The position numbers were made by a program, and so were the translations under genes. Below, in pieces: positions 48,589 through 58,927 of a stretch of 64,000 bases of DNA. Numbering within the stretch: the stretch's first letter is position 1; the number at the start of each line of letters is the position of its first letter. The notes beneath the pieces are model-generated. The model was not told where the DNA came from. It was given only the letters and a program-made list of their open reading frames with translations, and made no database searches. Origin of the DNA: Saturnia japonica (Eukaryota; Arthropoda; Insecta; Lepidoptera; Saturniidae); contig CM065311.1 in the NCBI GenBank assembly GCA_033032175.1, forward strand, positions 5,139,190 through 5,203,189, read 5' to 3'.

Positions 48589-48595
48589 AAAATTT
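48589..48595 (-). promoter_or_regulatory. Candidate -1 ribosomal frameshift site (gag to pol)
   Basis: On the minus strand, A AAT TTT lies in gag phase 30 bases before the gag stop. After slipping back one base the pol frame is open all the way to its first Met. The heptamer fits the X XXY YYZ rule. No downstream pseudoknot was assessed. Confidence 0.6.
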
Positions 48596-48839
48596 TGCGC
48601 TTCATCCCCTTCGTTACCATCAGTAATAGCGCAGGGGGTTAATTCCTGTGGAATATTTTCACAATAGTCGTCGTATGAGTCGACTAGCGGTTGCTCTTCG
48701 TTGTACTCGTAGCCATTGTCGTAAAAGTCATAGTATTGAGGGTCATACTTACCTTCCTCATTTGTGTATATTTCGTTTACTGGTAATTGATGTGGTTTAG
48801 CCGGTACAGTACGCATAGTGACATCACGGGACTCTATGG

Positions 48840-49100
48840 GAGGTAATCGTTGAGGTGGTTTGTACCCGAATTGACCTGCTTGTGGGCGGAAGCCGAATTG
48901 TGAGTTATTAGCGGGTCCTTGCGGTGGTTTGTATCCAAATTGACCTGCTTTTGGGCGAAAACCAAATTGCCGTGGGGGTTGGTAACCAAATTGCTGTGGT
49001 GGTCGATAGCCAAATTGTTGTGGTGGTCGATAGCCAAATTTTTGTTGTGGTCGATATCCAAATTGTTGTGGTGGTCGATATCCAAATGGTTGCTGTTGTG
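48840..49100 (-). repeat. Coding minisatellite in gag (QFGYRPPQ-like units)
   Basis: About nine imperfect 24-30 bp units encode Gln-Phe-Gly-Tyr/Phe-Arg/Lys-Pro-Pro-Gln. Antisense open frames across it (e.g. 48919-49128) are composition artefacts. Confidence 0.9.
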
Positions 49101-49917
49101 GCCTAAGATTAAGAGGAGGCTGGGCTAAATTGTTACCTACCTGTGGTTTGGTGTGGTCTGCCGCCGGAATTTTAAATGCTTGTGGTAGAGTGAATCTAAA
49201 CAATGATTGTTGAGGCGCGGGTTGAGGGCGGTGCTGAAGCATTCTAGCTCTAAGATTATATTGTTCTTGGAAATTTACTTCCTCTAAAACATGTGATAAT
49301 GCGTCTTCTAAGTTTTGTGGATTTTTAAGCCTAATTAGCCTAACCATGTGTTCCGGTAAATTATAAAGAAAGACATTCAACGAGGTATTATTATAAATTA
49401 TTTTTTTCGCATCTATTACTTGTGCTGAAGACCCTTGATTAACCTTTGATAGTAAGATAGCTCGAACGTCCTGAATTCGACTACAAAAATCGAGATATGA
49501 TTCGTTATTTCTAATTTTTAATGTCTCTAGTTCAATAGCAACACACTCCTCACTACGCGGATCGCCAAAATGTTGAATAAGCAACTCTTTTAGTTGAGGC
49601 CATCTCTCGTCTAATTCACCCCTTTCGCTTATTAATTCAGCTGCCTTGCCTGTTAATTTACTAGTAATATACTGCATATTAAATTAATTGCGTTCTACGG
49701 TACCCTGAAATCTTTGAATGACGAATTCACATTTTCGTATGAATAAACTAAGTAATTTTGTGCCTCCGTTAAATTCCGGAATTAAGCTTAAAACATCTTT
49801 GGGTGGTAATAAAGTTTGACGAATATGTGCTGGTGAAGAGGCGCGCATGGGCGCCGGCGCAGCTTGTGAGGCCACGCCCGGAATTTGCGTAAACACATTG
49901 TCTAAAGCCATTGTCAC

Positions 49918-50439
49918 ACTACAAGCTATAAACTCTCTAATATAAAATCTTAATATAATTAATAAAATAATATAATGTGTAATTTAAAGAAAAAGAAACT
50001 CGTTTTAAATAGTTTCTGGAATTACAAATAATATTAAAAAAAAATAGTTGATAATAATTTTAATTATCGAACGCACTTATATAGCTACTAAAAGTGATTT
50101 TAACTTTAAAATTATAATTAATAAAATAATTCAATGATTTTAAATGAATTATATGATAGTAAAAATAACAAATAAATTTAAATTCAGTGATTTTAATTGA
50201 ATAAAATAAAATGAAATAAAATTTTAATTCAATGATTTTAATTGAATTAAATAAGAGTATATTTTAAAAATGATTTTAATTTTTAAAATAGTGTTATATG
50301 AAAGTGCTTAGTTCAATAATTTTAATCGAACGATACACACTTAAAGATAACTTAAGTTTAATAGTAATCTAACGATTTTAGCTAAATTACACAATTTTAT
50401 GGGAAAAGGACATGAGACAGGAAGTAGAAGGTTACTCAC
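49918..50439 (-). promoter_or_regulatory. AT-rich leader with repeated ATTTTAA-centred motif
   Basis: Between the env splice donor and gag lie about eight copies of a motif whose best form is TTCAATGATTTTAATTGAA. The cores are at about 50056, 50096, 50136, 50189, 50234, 50272, 50318 and 50374, spaced 38-56 bp. In gypsy, the corresponding region holds an array of Su(Hw) insulator sites. The motif here is different, so a comparable role is only an analogy. Confidence 0.6.
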
Positions 50440-50459
50440 TTTCTGCTTGTCTTCTTCAT
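50439..50459 (-). promoter_or_regulatory. env leader exon: start codon and splice donor
   Basis: An ATG at 50459-50457 opens a basic seven-codon stretch ending at the consensus donor AGAAA|GTGAGT (exon end 50440). Twenty coding bases before the donor leave two bases of a codon. The acceptor at 44827 supplies exactly the third base, in the env frame. Confidence 0.65.
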
Positions 50460-50568
50460 TATTTCACTCCTCTGATAATCAACTTATTTATTTGGTTCGT
50501 GGATTGCCGCCTTGAACGTCTCACTGATTTTAAGCGAAAGCGAACAGTTTGTCGCGGTAACAGCCAGC

Positions 50569-50587
50569 AATCCTACCGGCTGCGCCA
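50569..50587 (-). promoter_or_regulatory. tRNA-Ser primer binding site
   Basis: The minus strand reads TGGCGCAGCCGGTAGGATT, the complement of the 3' end of insect tRNA-Ser (AATCCTACCGGCTGCGCCA with CCA). Its first T is shared with the LTR end, as in other errantiviruses. Confidence 0.85.
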
Positions 50588-50817
50588 GTTAACTTCGGGG
50601 AGCGGTGAAATATCTTTTTAAAAACTAAAACTAAAATTAATTCGGTTAAGATTTTATTAACCGTTCTACACGATGGTCGATACTAGACTGCCTTAAAACA
50701 AAACTTACTTCTACTTAATCTAAATGTGCTGACCTAAAGTCTGGCCCTTTCGTGGGAACAACGGTGGGTCAGCTAAATCGTGTTAGCTATGGCATGGGAG
50801 TACATAGGTATATAACT
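50587..50817 (-). repeat. 5' LTR (231 bp)
   Basis: Upstream LTR in element orientation. It differs from the other LTR only at 50691, where the initiator-like TCAGTC reads GCAGTC. It has an AATAAA at 50653-50658. Confidence 0.95.
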
Positions 50818-50821
50818 AGGT

Positions 50822-51367
50822 AATGATAAAGATACACATATATTGTAACCAGTTGGTTCTCAGTGATGCGTAGAATCGTGCTACTATGATCGGTATTTGC
50901 AATGTTTAAGGGGGTTGAATGTGATGTGTAAGTAATAATTAAGCCATCCATAATTATTATCAGTCGGTATTCACTATATTCAACTACTATATAATATACA
51001 CACGACACTTCATTTATTAATACACAAAGTCATTTTATAGTTATGTGAGGAAGATTACCTCTATAGGAATTCCGATATTATTTTAAGATTATAAACATAT
51101 ATTATATTATATTATTAGACAATCAAGTATATTACACGATGTTCATATACTAATTTTGTGTGATGTCAAATTACTAGAACAATTGAACTTCAGGTGCATC
51201 GTGCATACATGTTTTTATGATAAACCAGTCGGAGAACAATGTAACGTTTTTGTTATATGAAATTGTAATAGTATCTGTAATTTTTGACTTCATTCATAAA
51301 TAAATTAATGAAAATGTGATTGCTATTATGATCCAATTATTTATAGATACAAAGCTAAGCGTTGTCT
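50822..51367. other. No gene recognised
   Basis: AT-rich flank of the LTR element. A 73-codon minus frame at 50787-51008 overlaps the LTR and has no domain. Confidence 0.5.
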
Positions 51368-51784
51368 CTTAATTAAGTTACAGATTCGTTTAATCGGAAC
51401 GGTTACGAAATAATTATTTCTAAAGGAGACAATAAACAACGTTGCGATAGACTATAAAACTTCTTTTGTTCCTCTAACGCGAGTTAAACGCTGTGTAATT
51501 GAATCGAAGCCACTCAGCAGTCTCGCTCCGAATAAATCAATTATGAGCCGCATTCAGTGATGTTGTTACATGCTTTGACAGTTCCTTGATGGGACCTGCA
51601 CTGGGCGTGTTCGTATACCAACGAGCAGGTAATGTAATTTAGTGAAGTCAAAGCTTTGTTCCTTGCGATGCGATGCGAGTAAATAAGTAAAGGAATACTT
51701 TAACTCTAAATGAGAGTGGGTGCAATTTACCGCGTATATTCATGTTAGTGCGTTTATTGAAATCATTCATTACGCCATTTGTCT
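51368..51784 (-). repeat. Repeat E, arm 2 of a long inverted pair
   Basis: Inverse of 5357-5776; see that entry. Small indels occur between the arms. Confidence 0.85.
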
Positions 51785-52317
51785 ACACAGTTAAATAGGA
51801 AGAATGGGACACCCCAATTCGTTTCCTTCAAATCAGTTAATCCGATCATGCGTTAACGCTTCCTACTTAGCTCTTCTTTTTCGTTACCCCTTTGTTCACC
51901 TATTTGATTCTTATTTAGGGGTGTATTTCGGTTGACCCTGACTAGGATTTATATTTCAATACCTATACATTCTGCAGTACCTATGAATTTATGATTACTT
52001 TTTGGGTACATGCCCAATATAGTTGATTATGTATTCAGTAAAATGGATGCAGGTACATTTCAGAAATTAAAAGGCGCAATCTGATAACAATTATTATGTG
52101 CGTGTTGCGATTTTATTGCAGATATCAATTATTAGTGTTGAACTAGAATCGATATTCCATACTGATTAAATAGTGAGGTGCTAAATTACAGATAACTTTT
52201 TAAACATTAAATTATTTATTTACACCTATGCGATAATAAAGTATTTGGTGTTATTGCAATGTCATCACCGTAATCAAGAATGCAGTAAGATCAATTCATA
52301 TATATAATAATAATAAG
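51785..52317. other. No gene recognised
   Basis: Mixed AT-rich sequence with no domain and no match to other repeats in the window. Confidence 0.45.
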
Positions 52318-52401
52318 TTTTCCGAAGCGGTAGTAGTGTTTAGATGTTCATAGTGCCATCTTAGGGCATAAATTGAATAAATATTTTTTGATTTAGATTA
52401 T
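52318..52401 (+). repeat. LINE 3' tail, orphan copy
   Basis: TTTTCCGAAGCGGTAGTAGT, TTAGGGCATAAATTGAATAA and TTTTTTGATTTAGATTATGA match the LINE end at 17400-17485. Confidence 0.7.
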
Positions 52402-52593
52402 GATAATATATAAACGATTTAATTTTAAAAAAGAAGAGAAATGTGTCCTATATAGCGTTATTTTTACGACGAGTATCGAGATACATGTAGTACAAGAGAT
52501 CGTGGTCGCACGATGAATCATGACAGCGATCGAGAGAGCGAGCGGACACGTCCGTTCACGCCGGCGGTCGAAATCGGAATCCGTAATTCGACA

Positions 52594-52930
52594 AGCCTTC
52601 CACCAAAAAGGCGGATGGCTCACCTGATGGTAGGAAATGGTTACCGTCGCGTAGCCTATGGACAATTGCAACCCCAGGATACCTTTTTATATCACTGAGG
52701 TGGCAAACAAGCTTACGGCCCACCTGATGGTAAGCGGCTACCGTAGCCTATGGACTCTTGTAATACCATATGTGTTATTAGCACGTTACCTACCTTGAAC
52801 TACCTATCCCAAGGAGCTCTGGACACCCTACTCATCATAGTGTGTTGCAACACAACACAAGGCTATTTGGCTGTGATCTTCTGTAGGGTGGAGGTATTTA
52901 ACCAATTGCATTGCCCTAGTTAGAGGCAAA
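52594..52930 (+). repeat. Repeat G with two related tandem modules
   Basis: GGCTCACCTGATGGTAGG ... GTAGCCTATGGAC (52617-52670) is followed by a second version GGCCCACCTGATGGTAAGCG ... GTAGCCTATGGAC (52717-52757). It resembles a common lepidopteran repeat. A 61-codon open frame crossing it is incidental. Confidence 0.55.
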
Positions 52931-53380
52931 TCTCCAAAGATATTTGTCTATTACTTACAGTGGTTAGGGTTTGTATAAGCAGCTAGCTAACGGCGGAAGG
53001 TGCCAGTTTGGAAGAAAGCATTATCGTAACCAATCCAAATCATTAATAAAGAAATCCATGGTTATAAATTGAAACTAGTATTGTACATATTAAAATAACA
53101 TAATGTTCAATTTTTTTTAAAGTTAATTTCGTATATTTGTGTTATATTGTTGTATTTATTTATTTTTCTTAAGTTAACCAAGAGAATAATTAAATAACTT
53201 ACCATGTACCTAAATGTATATAACAACCTCTCAAATTAAAATTTAAGTTGTACACTGATGGTTTCATTGCTGTCCTAGATTGATTTAACTATCAACATAA
53301 ACAAATACCAGCTACTATTAGAGGCCGCACCCAAAATTGTTCTAGCCTATCTTACCTGCGATTAAAAATGGAGACATGCG

Positions 53381-53660
53381 TTCGACTGTTCGTTGGTAAG
53401 CGCATCACTTGAGAACGGCGAGACCGATTTGACTATGTTCTGTTTTAAAATGTTCGTAATAGTCAGAATTAGGTTTTTTTGGAAATAAAAGTTGCAATAG
53501 TCTTTCGGAAATGTGCAAATTCGAGAAAAAACTGAACGTCTTTTTCTCTATTGGATTCTTGTATGATCTTTTGCCCATAACTCCCGATTCAAAGGATAGA
53601 TATGTTTTTGGATTGGGATTAGGAAGGGCAGAACAACAACTGCCGGGCCAGCTAGTAACT
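53381..53660 (+). repeat. Repeat K fragment
   Basis: GTTCGTTGGTAAGCGCATCA, GAGAACGGCGAGACCGATTT and a final CCGGGCCAGCTAGTAACTT. The end is the inverted head of repeat A. Possibly an RTE/SINE-type 3' end. Confidence 0.45.
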
Positions 53661-53961
53661 TTATAATTTTAATTTTTTATATAAATTTTCGAATAGGTAT
53701 CAATTTATCATTCGTTGGCTGTAGTGCGACAAATAGGATAATTTACATCGACTGTTCGTTAGCTGCTGAGTAATCATCTCGAGTAGTCGAGAGCTGGAGC
53801 CCTTTGATGTACATGTTGAGAGTCGACCGACCTCTTCGCTTTTACCCTCATTATGTCCACTTGACATCTTGCCTTAATTCACTCACCTGCGTTATTTGAC
53901 ATATACATAACACATTTAAATTATCAAGATTTATGTTTCATGTAGGTATGTTTATTACAAA

Positions 53962-54175
53962 CTAGCTGATCCGCGTAACTTCGTTTGTGTCATATAAGAG
54001 AGAGAGAGAAAAAGGGTTAGAGAGAGTGGCTCGTAGGCAACGTATTATAGGTGCTACGTCCGCCTCCCACATCATTCTGCATAATAAAACTGCGCTCGCG
54101 GTACTTGATCATTATTTTGATGCCGAGTTATTTTTAAACTGTGATATAAAATATAATGATATGATATAAAATATT
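53962..54175 (+). repeat. Dispersed repeat A, head of the long form
   Basis: AACTAGCTGATCCGCGTAAC, TTCGTTTGTG, a GAGAGAGAGA block and TACTTGATCATTATTTTGAT, matching 27474-27660. The tail half is missing. Confidence 0.7.
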
Positions 54176-56179
54176 AAAGTCGATATTCTACAAAATGCCA
54201 CTACCAAAAACGTGGCCGTCTATGTAGAATCATAGGAACACCAAGTTCAAGCCGAGGTATTCTAAAGAAGAATCCCGCGCGGTTGAGCGAATCCAACTTA
54301 GTCCCTCGAATTAAATTCTCTTTTTTTTTCACTTGTTGTTTAACCGACTTATTTTAAACTCCTTTTCACCGAGAATAGTATTTTGTCATGTCATGTATAA
54401 ATGATCTATTTAATCAACTTCTTCTTACAGTTTTATGCGAAGATATTTAAATTTAAATATGATTATATTATTTTATAACTTTTTAAATATCATCAATGAA
54501 AATCGGAAATAAATTACAAAGGTTTACCAATAAACTATATATATGACACACATTAATATGAAATAACAGTAAAATCACTGTAATGACAGTTGCAGTGTTG
54601 CTTTTTCTTTTCCTTAGCTTATCTAATAATTAATAGTTTGCTATCAATTATAAAAATATTTATTTACCATAATACAGTTTCATAAATAAAACCGAAGAGT
54701 CCAAAAATAAGTCCAAAGTATTAGTGCTATGCAAAATATTTTTTTACTGTTATTTTTTCTGAACCATCTCTCATCCATATATTATGTTGATCACATATCA
54801 AGCCCTCGTCAAAAACTAAATGGCAGTATAACACGTTTTTTTGTAATTGAGTAATAATGTATTGTTCTTAATTCAACGATCTAAATAATTTAACGTACTG
54901 TGTATGTTTCTTCTTTTTTATTTAATTTAAGGAAATAATTAACTGTCCATTTCAAGTAACAATTTATTTGCAGATGGATTGTACATTATTCTTTAAAATA
55001 TACTCAAGTTCAGATGTCACTGCAGAAGTCAAATTGGATTCGATCTTATTATTCATATAAAACTAGATTGTGAATGGAGTTCGGTTTCTTCATGATCAAT
55101 ATTTGTACGTATAAATTAAAGAGAGTTTGGTGCACGTTGCGATAGATAGACTGCGGATAACTTTCTTAGACAAGCAATGTAATTCATTTTACCGGGATTT
55201 ATTTGCGAAAGCGTTGAGGAGAGTTGTTGTACATTATATGCCTCGTAAATATTCCATTCAAGACAATGTTGTCGCCGGTCACTCCGAATTATTCATATTG
55301 CGAAGTCGGCTTCGTGCCAGTTTTTGTTTCGTTTATTTTTTTGTGTTCGCAGATTTGTCAGGTTTAGTTGTATTATGTGGATACAGCATGGTCATTATGA
55401 ATATTGTGCAAGATAAAGTTCATGATCACTGGATGTATTAGATAACTTATTATAGGTTAGAAGCAGTTGTAAGAAGATTATCTTTACAATTTTATAAAAA
55501 GTTGCTTTAAGTATTTTTGCGTTGCGTGGGTAAGTTATAAAACGTATGACATTGTGTTCGTAGTCTATTTTATGTATTGTGAAATGGATGTAGCAAGTAA
55601 AAAGAAATAACCAAGAACTCAAAGTTTTATTATTTTTTAACCCGCTCTCGCTATATCTTAAAGCTGGCTGTGCCCGTGGCTCCGCTCGCGTCGACTACAG
55701 AATTATTGTTTATGAAGATATCGTGATAATTTTTTTGTATGTAAGGACTAAGTATTTGAAAAGTATAGCAAAAAAATAGATCAAAATCTATTCGATAATT
55801 TGTACATGATGCTCGAATTATGTAACACACATCAACACTTTCTAGGGATATTTCAGATTTTGTCAATTTATTTACATTTTTTTATATATAACATACAAAA
55901 TGTATACCTATATTTTATAAAGCCCATTTATCAGACTAGACTTCAGAATAAAATATAAATATTGTTTTGCGTAAATAAAGTTTTATTTATGTAAATACGA
56001 AAAGTGAAATGATGGTACAACTAACGATGAATGTGTTTTTCAAGAAAAAAATCCGTTTTTAGCAATTATGCGAATAATCAGCAGTTAGTAAAACCACCCA
56101 TGCCGTTAACAACGATCCTCTAACGGTTTTACATGCTTTGAATTAAGTTATCAAACCTTGCTGCGTGATATTGTCCCAG
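54176..56179. other. No gene recognised
   Basis: A plus frame of 104 codons (55127-55441) has neither an ATG context nor a recognisable domain. A short repeat A-like head ('GCTGTGCCCGTGGCTCCGCT') lies at 55664-55690. Confidence 0.4.
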
Positions 56180-57090
56180 GTCCTTCTATGATGCCAAAAA
56201 AGTTACTCTTCAGTTGCAATGTTTGCAGGACAACTTTTCAAAGCCCTTCTTTGGAGCATGTCCCACACGTATTTTATGGGGTTTAGGTCTGTGAGTGCAC
56301 TGCCCAGTCTAAGACCGATACGTCGTGCTCCTCCAGCCAGCTGCTGGTCACCACTCGCGATGTGTCCGGACGGGCGTTGTCGTGCATAAATGTGAATTCT
56401 TGATCCATTTGTAGTCAACAAAGGTAGACTATTTGTAATAGCACCTGGTTACGGTATTTTTCAGGGGTCATGATGTTTCTGATCCAAACGAGGTCTGTTC
56501 TTCAACACAAATACCCGCCAAAACCATAATTATCCCACCGTGGTATGTATGGATTTCCTGAGGGTGTTGCATACTGCTCTCACAACCAGGAACTCGCCGT
56601 ACGCGTACTCTTTGTAAATTGGAATGGAAACCGAATTGGGACTCATCGGTAAACAGCACTAAAGACCACTGGTTATCTTCTTGAGCAAATGTTCACGAGT
56701 CCATTATAATATTCGTCCACGATTTCCTCGGCGTAGTACTGGAGTACGAAGCGGTATATGAGCATGAAGGTTAACTTCATGCAGTCTCCTCCTCACAGTT
56801 TGGTTACTCACAAGCAACTGGTGCTCTGACGTGAGTCTTTGAGCCAAATGCATGGCCGTAATGTTTGGTTATCTTCTCGTGGCAACATACAAAAATCGGT
56901 ATTTTCGTTGGGTGGTTATGCGCCTCCGGCCCGGATGTCTTTCAGCCACTTCACCAGTAGCACGATATCGTGACGATATCACTTTTTGTTTTGTTCCAAT
57001 CTCCTCAGCAATACTCCGTTGAGTAGCCTTAGCTTGGATCATACCTACTGCCCTTAACATTTCGTCTCTGGTTAAATGGCGCCGCTGCAT
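56180..57090 (-). pseudogene. Tc1-like transposase, decayed
   Basis: The ATG at 57090 begins the paired-type helix-turn-helix ('LTRDEMLRAVGMIQAKATQR'). The second DNA-binding part ('LVSNQTVRRRLHEVNLHA') and the catalytic domain follow in shifting frames. The first Asp ('LFTDESQFGF') and second Asp ('HDNARPDT') are present. The third acidic residue in 'DLNPIKYVWDML' is Lys instead of Glu. With at least three frameshifts and a lost catalytic residue the copy is dead. Matching terminal inverted repeats were not found. Confidence 0.8.
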
Positions 57091-57934
57091 GGTGTATACA
57101 GTGGTATAAATTCGAAATTAACTACAAACTTGGTTTAAAAATTTAATTTGACACCAAAACTATGGTAGGTAAATTGATACTTTCGAAGTTCGCTAAAATT
57201 TATACCACGCAAATTTTTGGTTTTTAATTCCATTTTTTCAAATTCAAGTTTGGAATTATCCAAAAAGGCCAACAAAAAAAGGTTTCTTCAACAGATTTTA
57301 AAACCGTCCAGTATTTTTTGAGTTTAAGAATAAAGTGTCCCGAAATGGTGTTGATGTTATAGATTACCAACAAATACTACAATCGAAGTATGAATGTAAA
57401 AATAAAAACTTTTTACTAAATGCATCTGAAAGTATATATGGTATTATATGTCTGTGTACGGAACATAAAACAAAAAAAAAAAACAATTTCTGTATTGTTA
57501 TCTGTCTGTATTTGTTTGTAGATGCCATTCCGAAATGATTGGACCTAGTTTTACGAACTCACTGGCAGGATGTTATAAGGAGTATCTTAAGCTACTCTTA
57601 TTTTACAAAAAAAAAAAAAAAGAATTATAGTTTCACACAAATATAACATACTAAAGTAGCAGTGTCTAGTACTGCGGATGAATCAGCAGGCATGCATAGT
57701 TAGTAATAAATATAAATGAAATTTAAAGTGAAAATTATGTGGAAAGTTTTGATGCATTTTTAATTTATTTATAGGACCATAGATTTACTTTTTCTCAAAG
57801 CTGTGATAGGTAAATAAATAATAGGACATAGATGGTATAGATCAATACTTGTACCCACTTCGTTATACAACATGACAGAAGAATCTAAATAAGATTAATG
57901 CAATTGTAATGCATCCCTATGTTCATTATGATAA
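57091..57934. other. No gene recognised
   Basis: It contains the probable leader and end of the Tc1 relic (to about 57320), two A-runs (57470 and 57607), and no coding. Confidence 0.45.
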
Positions 57935-58275
57935 CGTTGTAGGTCGCATTAGGAACGAAGGGATATGTAGACTGACTCGAAGAGAGTGTCACAAATAAAA
58001 TGTTCAGTCATATGTTTCGATGGTTTGGACAAGTGAAGCTTATGAGTACTTAGCGAATGACAAAAATGTAATTACAATTCGAAGGTATGGGAACTAAAAT
58101 AAACATAATTATGCTGATCAAATAGCAAAAATAGTGACTGTAGAGAAAGTAAAAAGCAGTCGGATAGGCATGAATATAAGAAGGATTTAGAAATCTGAAG
58201 TACGAAAGAGGTTTGTGAGTTTAGAGAAAACTGGTACTCCATTCCTTATGCTTATTGCGGGAGGGATATGGCGTG
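57935..58275 (+). pseudogene. LINE reverse transcriptase C-terminal relic
   Basis: Broken frames read 'RIRNEGICRLTRREC', 'MVWTSEAYEYLANDK', 'NYADQIAKIV', 'SEVRKRFV' and 'GGIWRDN', in the order of the C-terminal arm of RTE-like polymerases ('RIRNE..MFRWFGHV...D...'). Many stops. Confidence 0.5.
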
Positions 58276-58927
58276 ATAACAAATAGAAAAATAATTTCGA
58301 TACACCCAATCGTAGATTGGTTTGTTTAAATTCGTTCATTGTGACTTAACAATACATTGTTTTTATTTACATTATTACAAATATTGTCGTCTTAAATAAC
58401 TTTGTATGAAACCATTTTATTGACTTAATACAGCTGTTTTTTTTTCATTTTTCTTAATTTATTTCATTTTCAAAACTATTGATGCGCCTTCAGCCTTTCG
58501 TAGTTTTCTCATATTTTCTTAAGGAGACGTCTGAGAAATATATCATACTATCTGACCTGTATTATAACTTATAATATTGTAAACATAATTTTAAGCTATC
58601 ATATTTCTATTGAGATGTACAGATGTATATTGAGTGCAGTAACAACAGTAAGGTAACTTGCACTTTGTCATATTGCTGTTCATCTGAGGTTTGAGCTTTC
58701 TATCAAAACAGTTCAACATCTCTGGGGATTGCTTCTGCCTCGATAGTTCAACGCTATGTTTAGATGATTTGAATACAGTATACGTTTTACTATAAAACAT
58801 TAATTTCAATAGTTTACTGTCTTATAGTTCAGTATAGTATGATAATATATTATCATCCTATTATCATTATCTTTTGTAGGAAATTTTCACGAGAAGGTAA
58901 TAAAATATAATATTTTTTATTGTACAG
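58276..58927. other. No gene recognised
   Basis: AT-rich. A 72-codon minus frame (58591-58809) has no domain. It ends with an acceptor-like TATTTTTTATTGTACAG at 58927. Confidence 0.4.

Larger units (their letters stand above)
48556..49911 (-). pseudogene. gag: gag with one in-frame stop
   Basis: It starts at ATG 49911 and runs to TGA 48556 in one frame, broken by TAA at 49684-49686 after about 75 codons. About 452 codons overall. The capsid-like middle ('ITSKLTGKAAELISERGELD', 'LLIQHFGDPRS') is typical of insect gypsy-group gag. No CCHC zinc knuckle follows. Instead there is an array of about nine Gly-Tyr/Phe-Arg-Pro-Gln units, then an acidic Tyr-rich tail. Gag would form the particle shell; the stop would abolish it in this copy. 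Confidence 0.9.
42846..50817 (-). mobile_element. Errantivirus-type (gypsy group) LTR retrotransposon with gag, pol, env
   Basis: The 231 bp LTRs at 42846-43076 and 50587-50817 are identical but for one base, start AGTTA and end TAACT as in errantiviruses, and are flanked by the 4 bp duplication AGGT (42842-42845, 50818-50821). Minus-strand order is LTR, tRNA-Ser primer site, AT-rich leader, gag, pol, env, purine tract, LTR. Pol is intact; gag has one in-frame stop and env one frameshift. It would move by reverse transcription of a full-length RNA; the env gene places it among retrovirus-like insect elements. One difference in 231 LTR bases points to a recent insertion. Confidence 0.95.

Noticed and set aside
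48834..49128. Repetitive open frames on both strands (His/Asn/Leu- and Trp/Leu-rich)
   Set aside because: Alternative readings of the gag minisatellite; composition artefacts.
50569..50587. tRNA-Ser match as a tRNA gene
   Set aside because: Only the 3' terminal 19 bases match and they abut the LTR; it is the primer binding site.
55127..55441. 104-codon plus-strand frame
   Set aside because: No ATG start, no domain, no splice or polyadenylation context.
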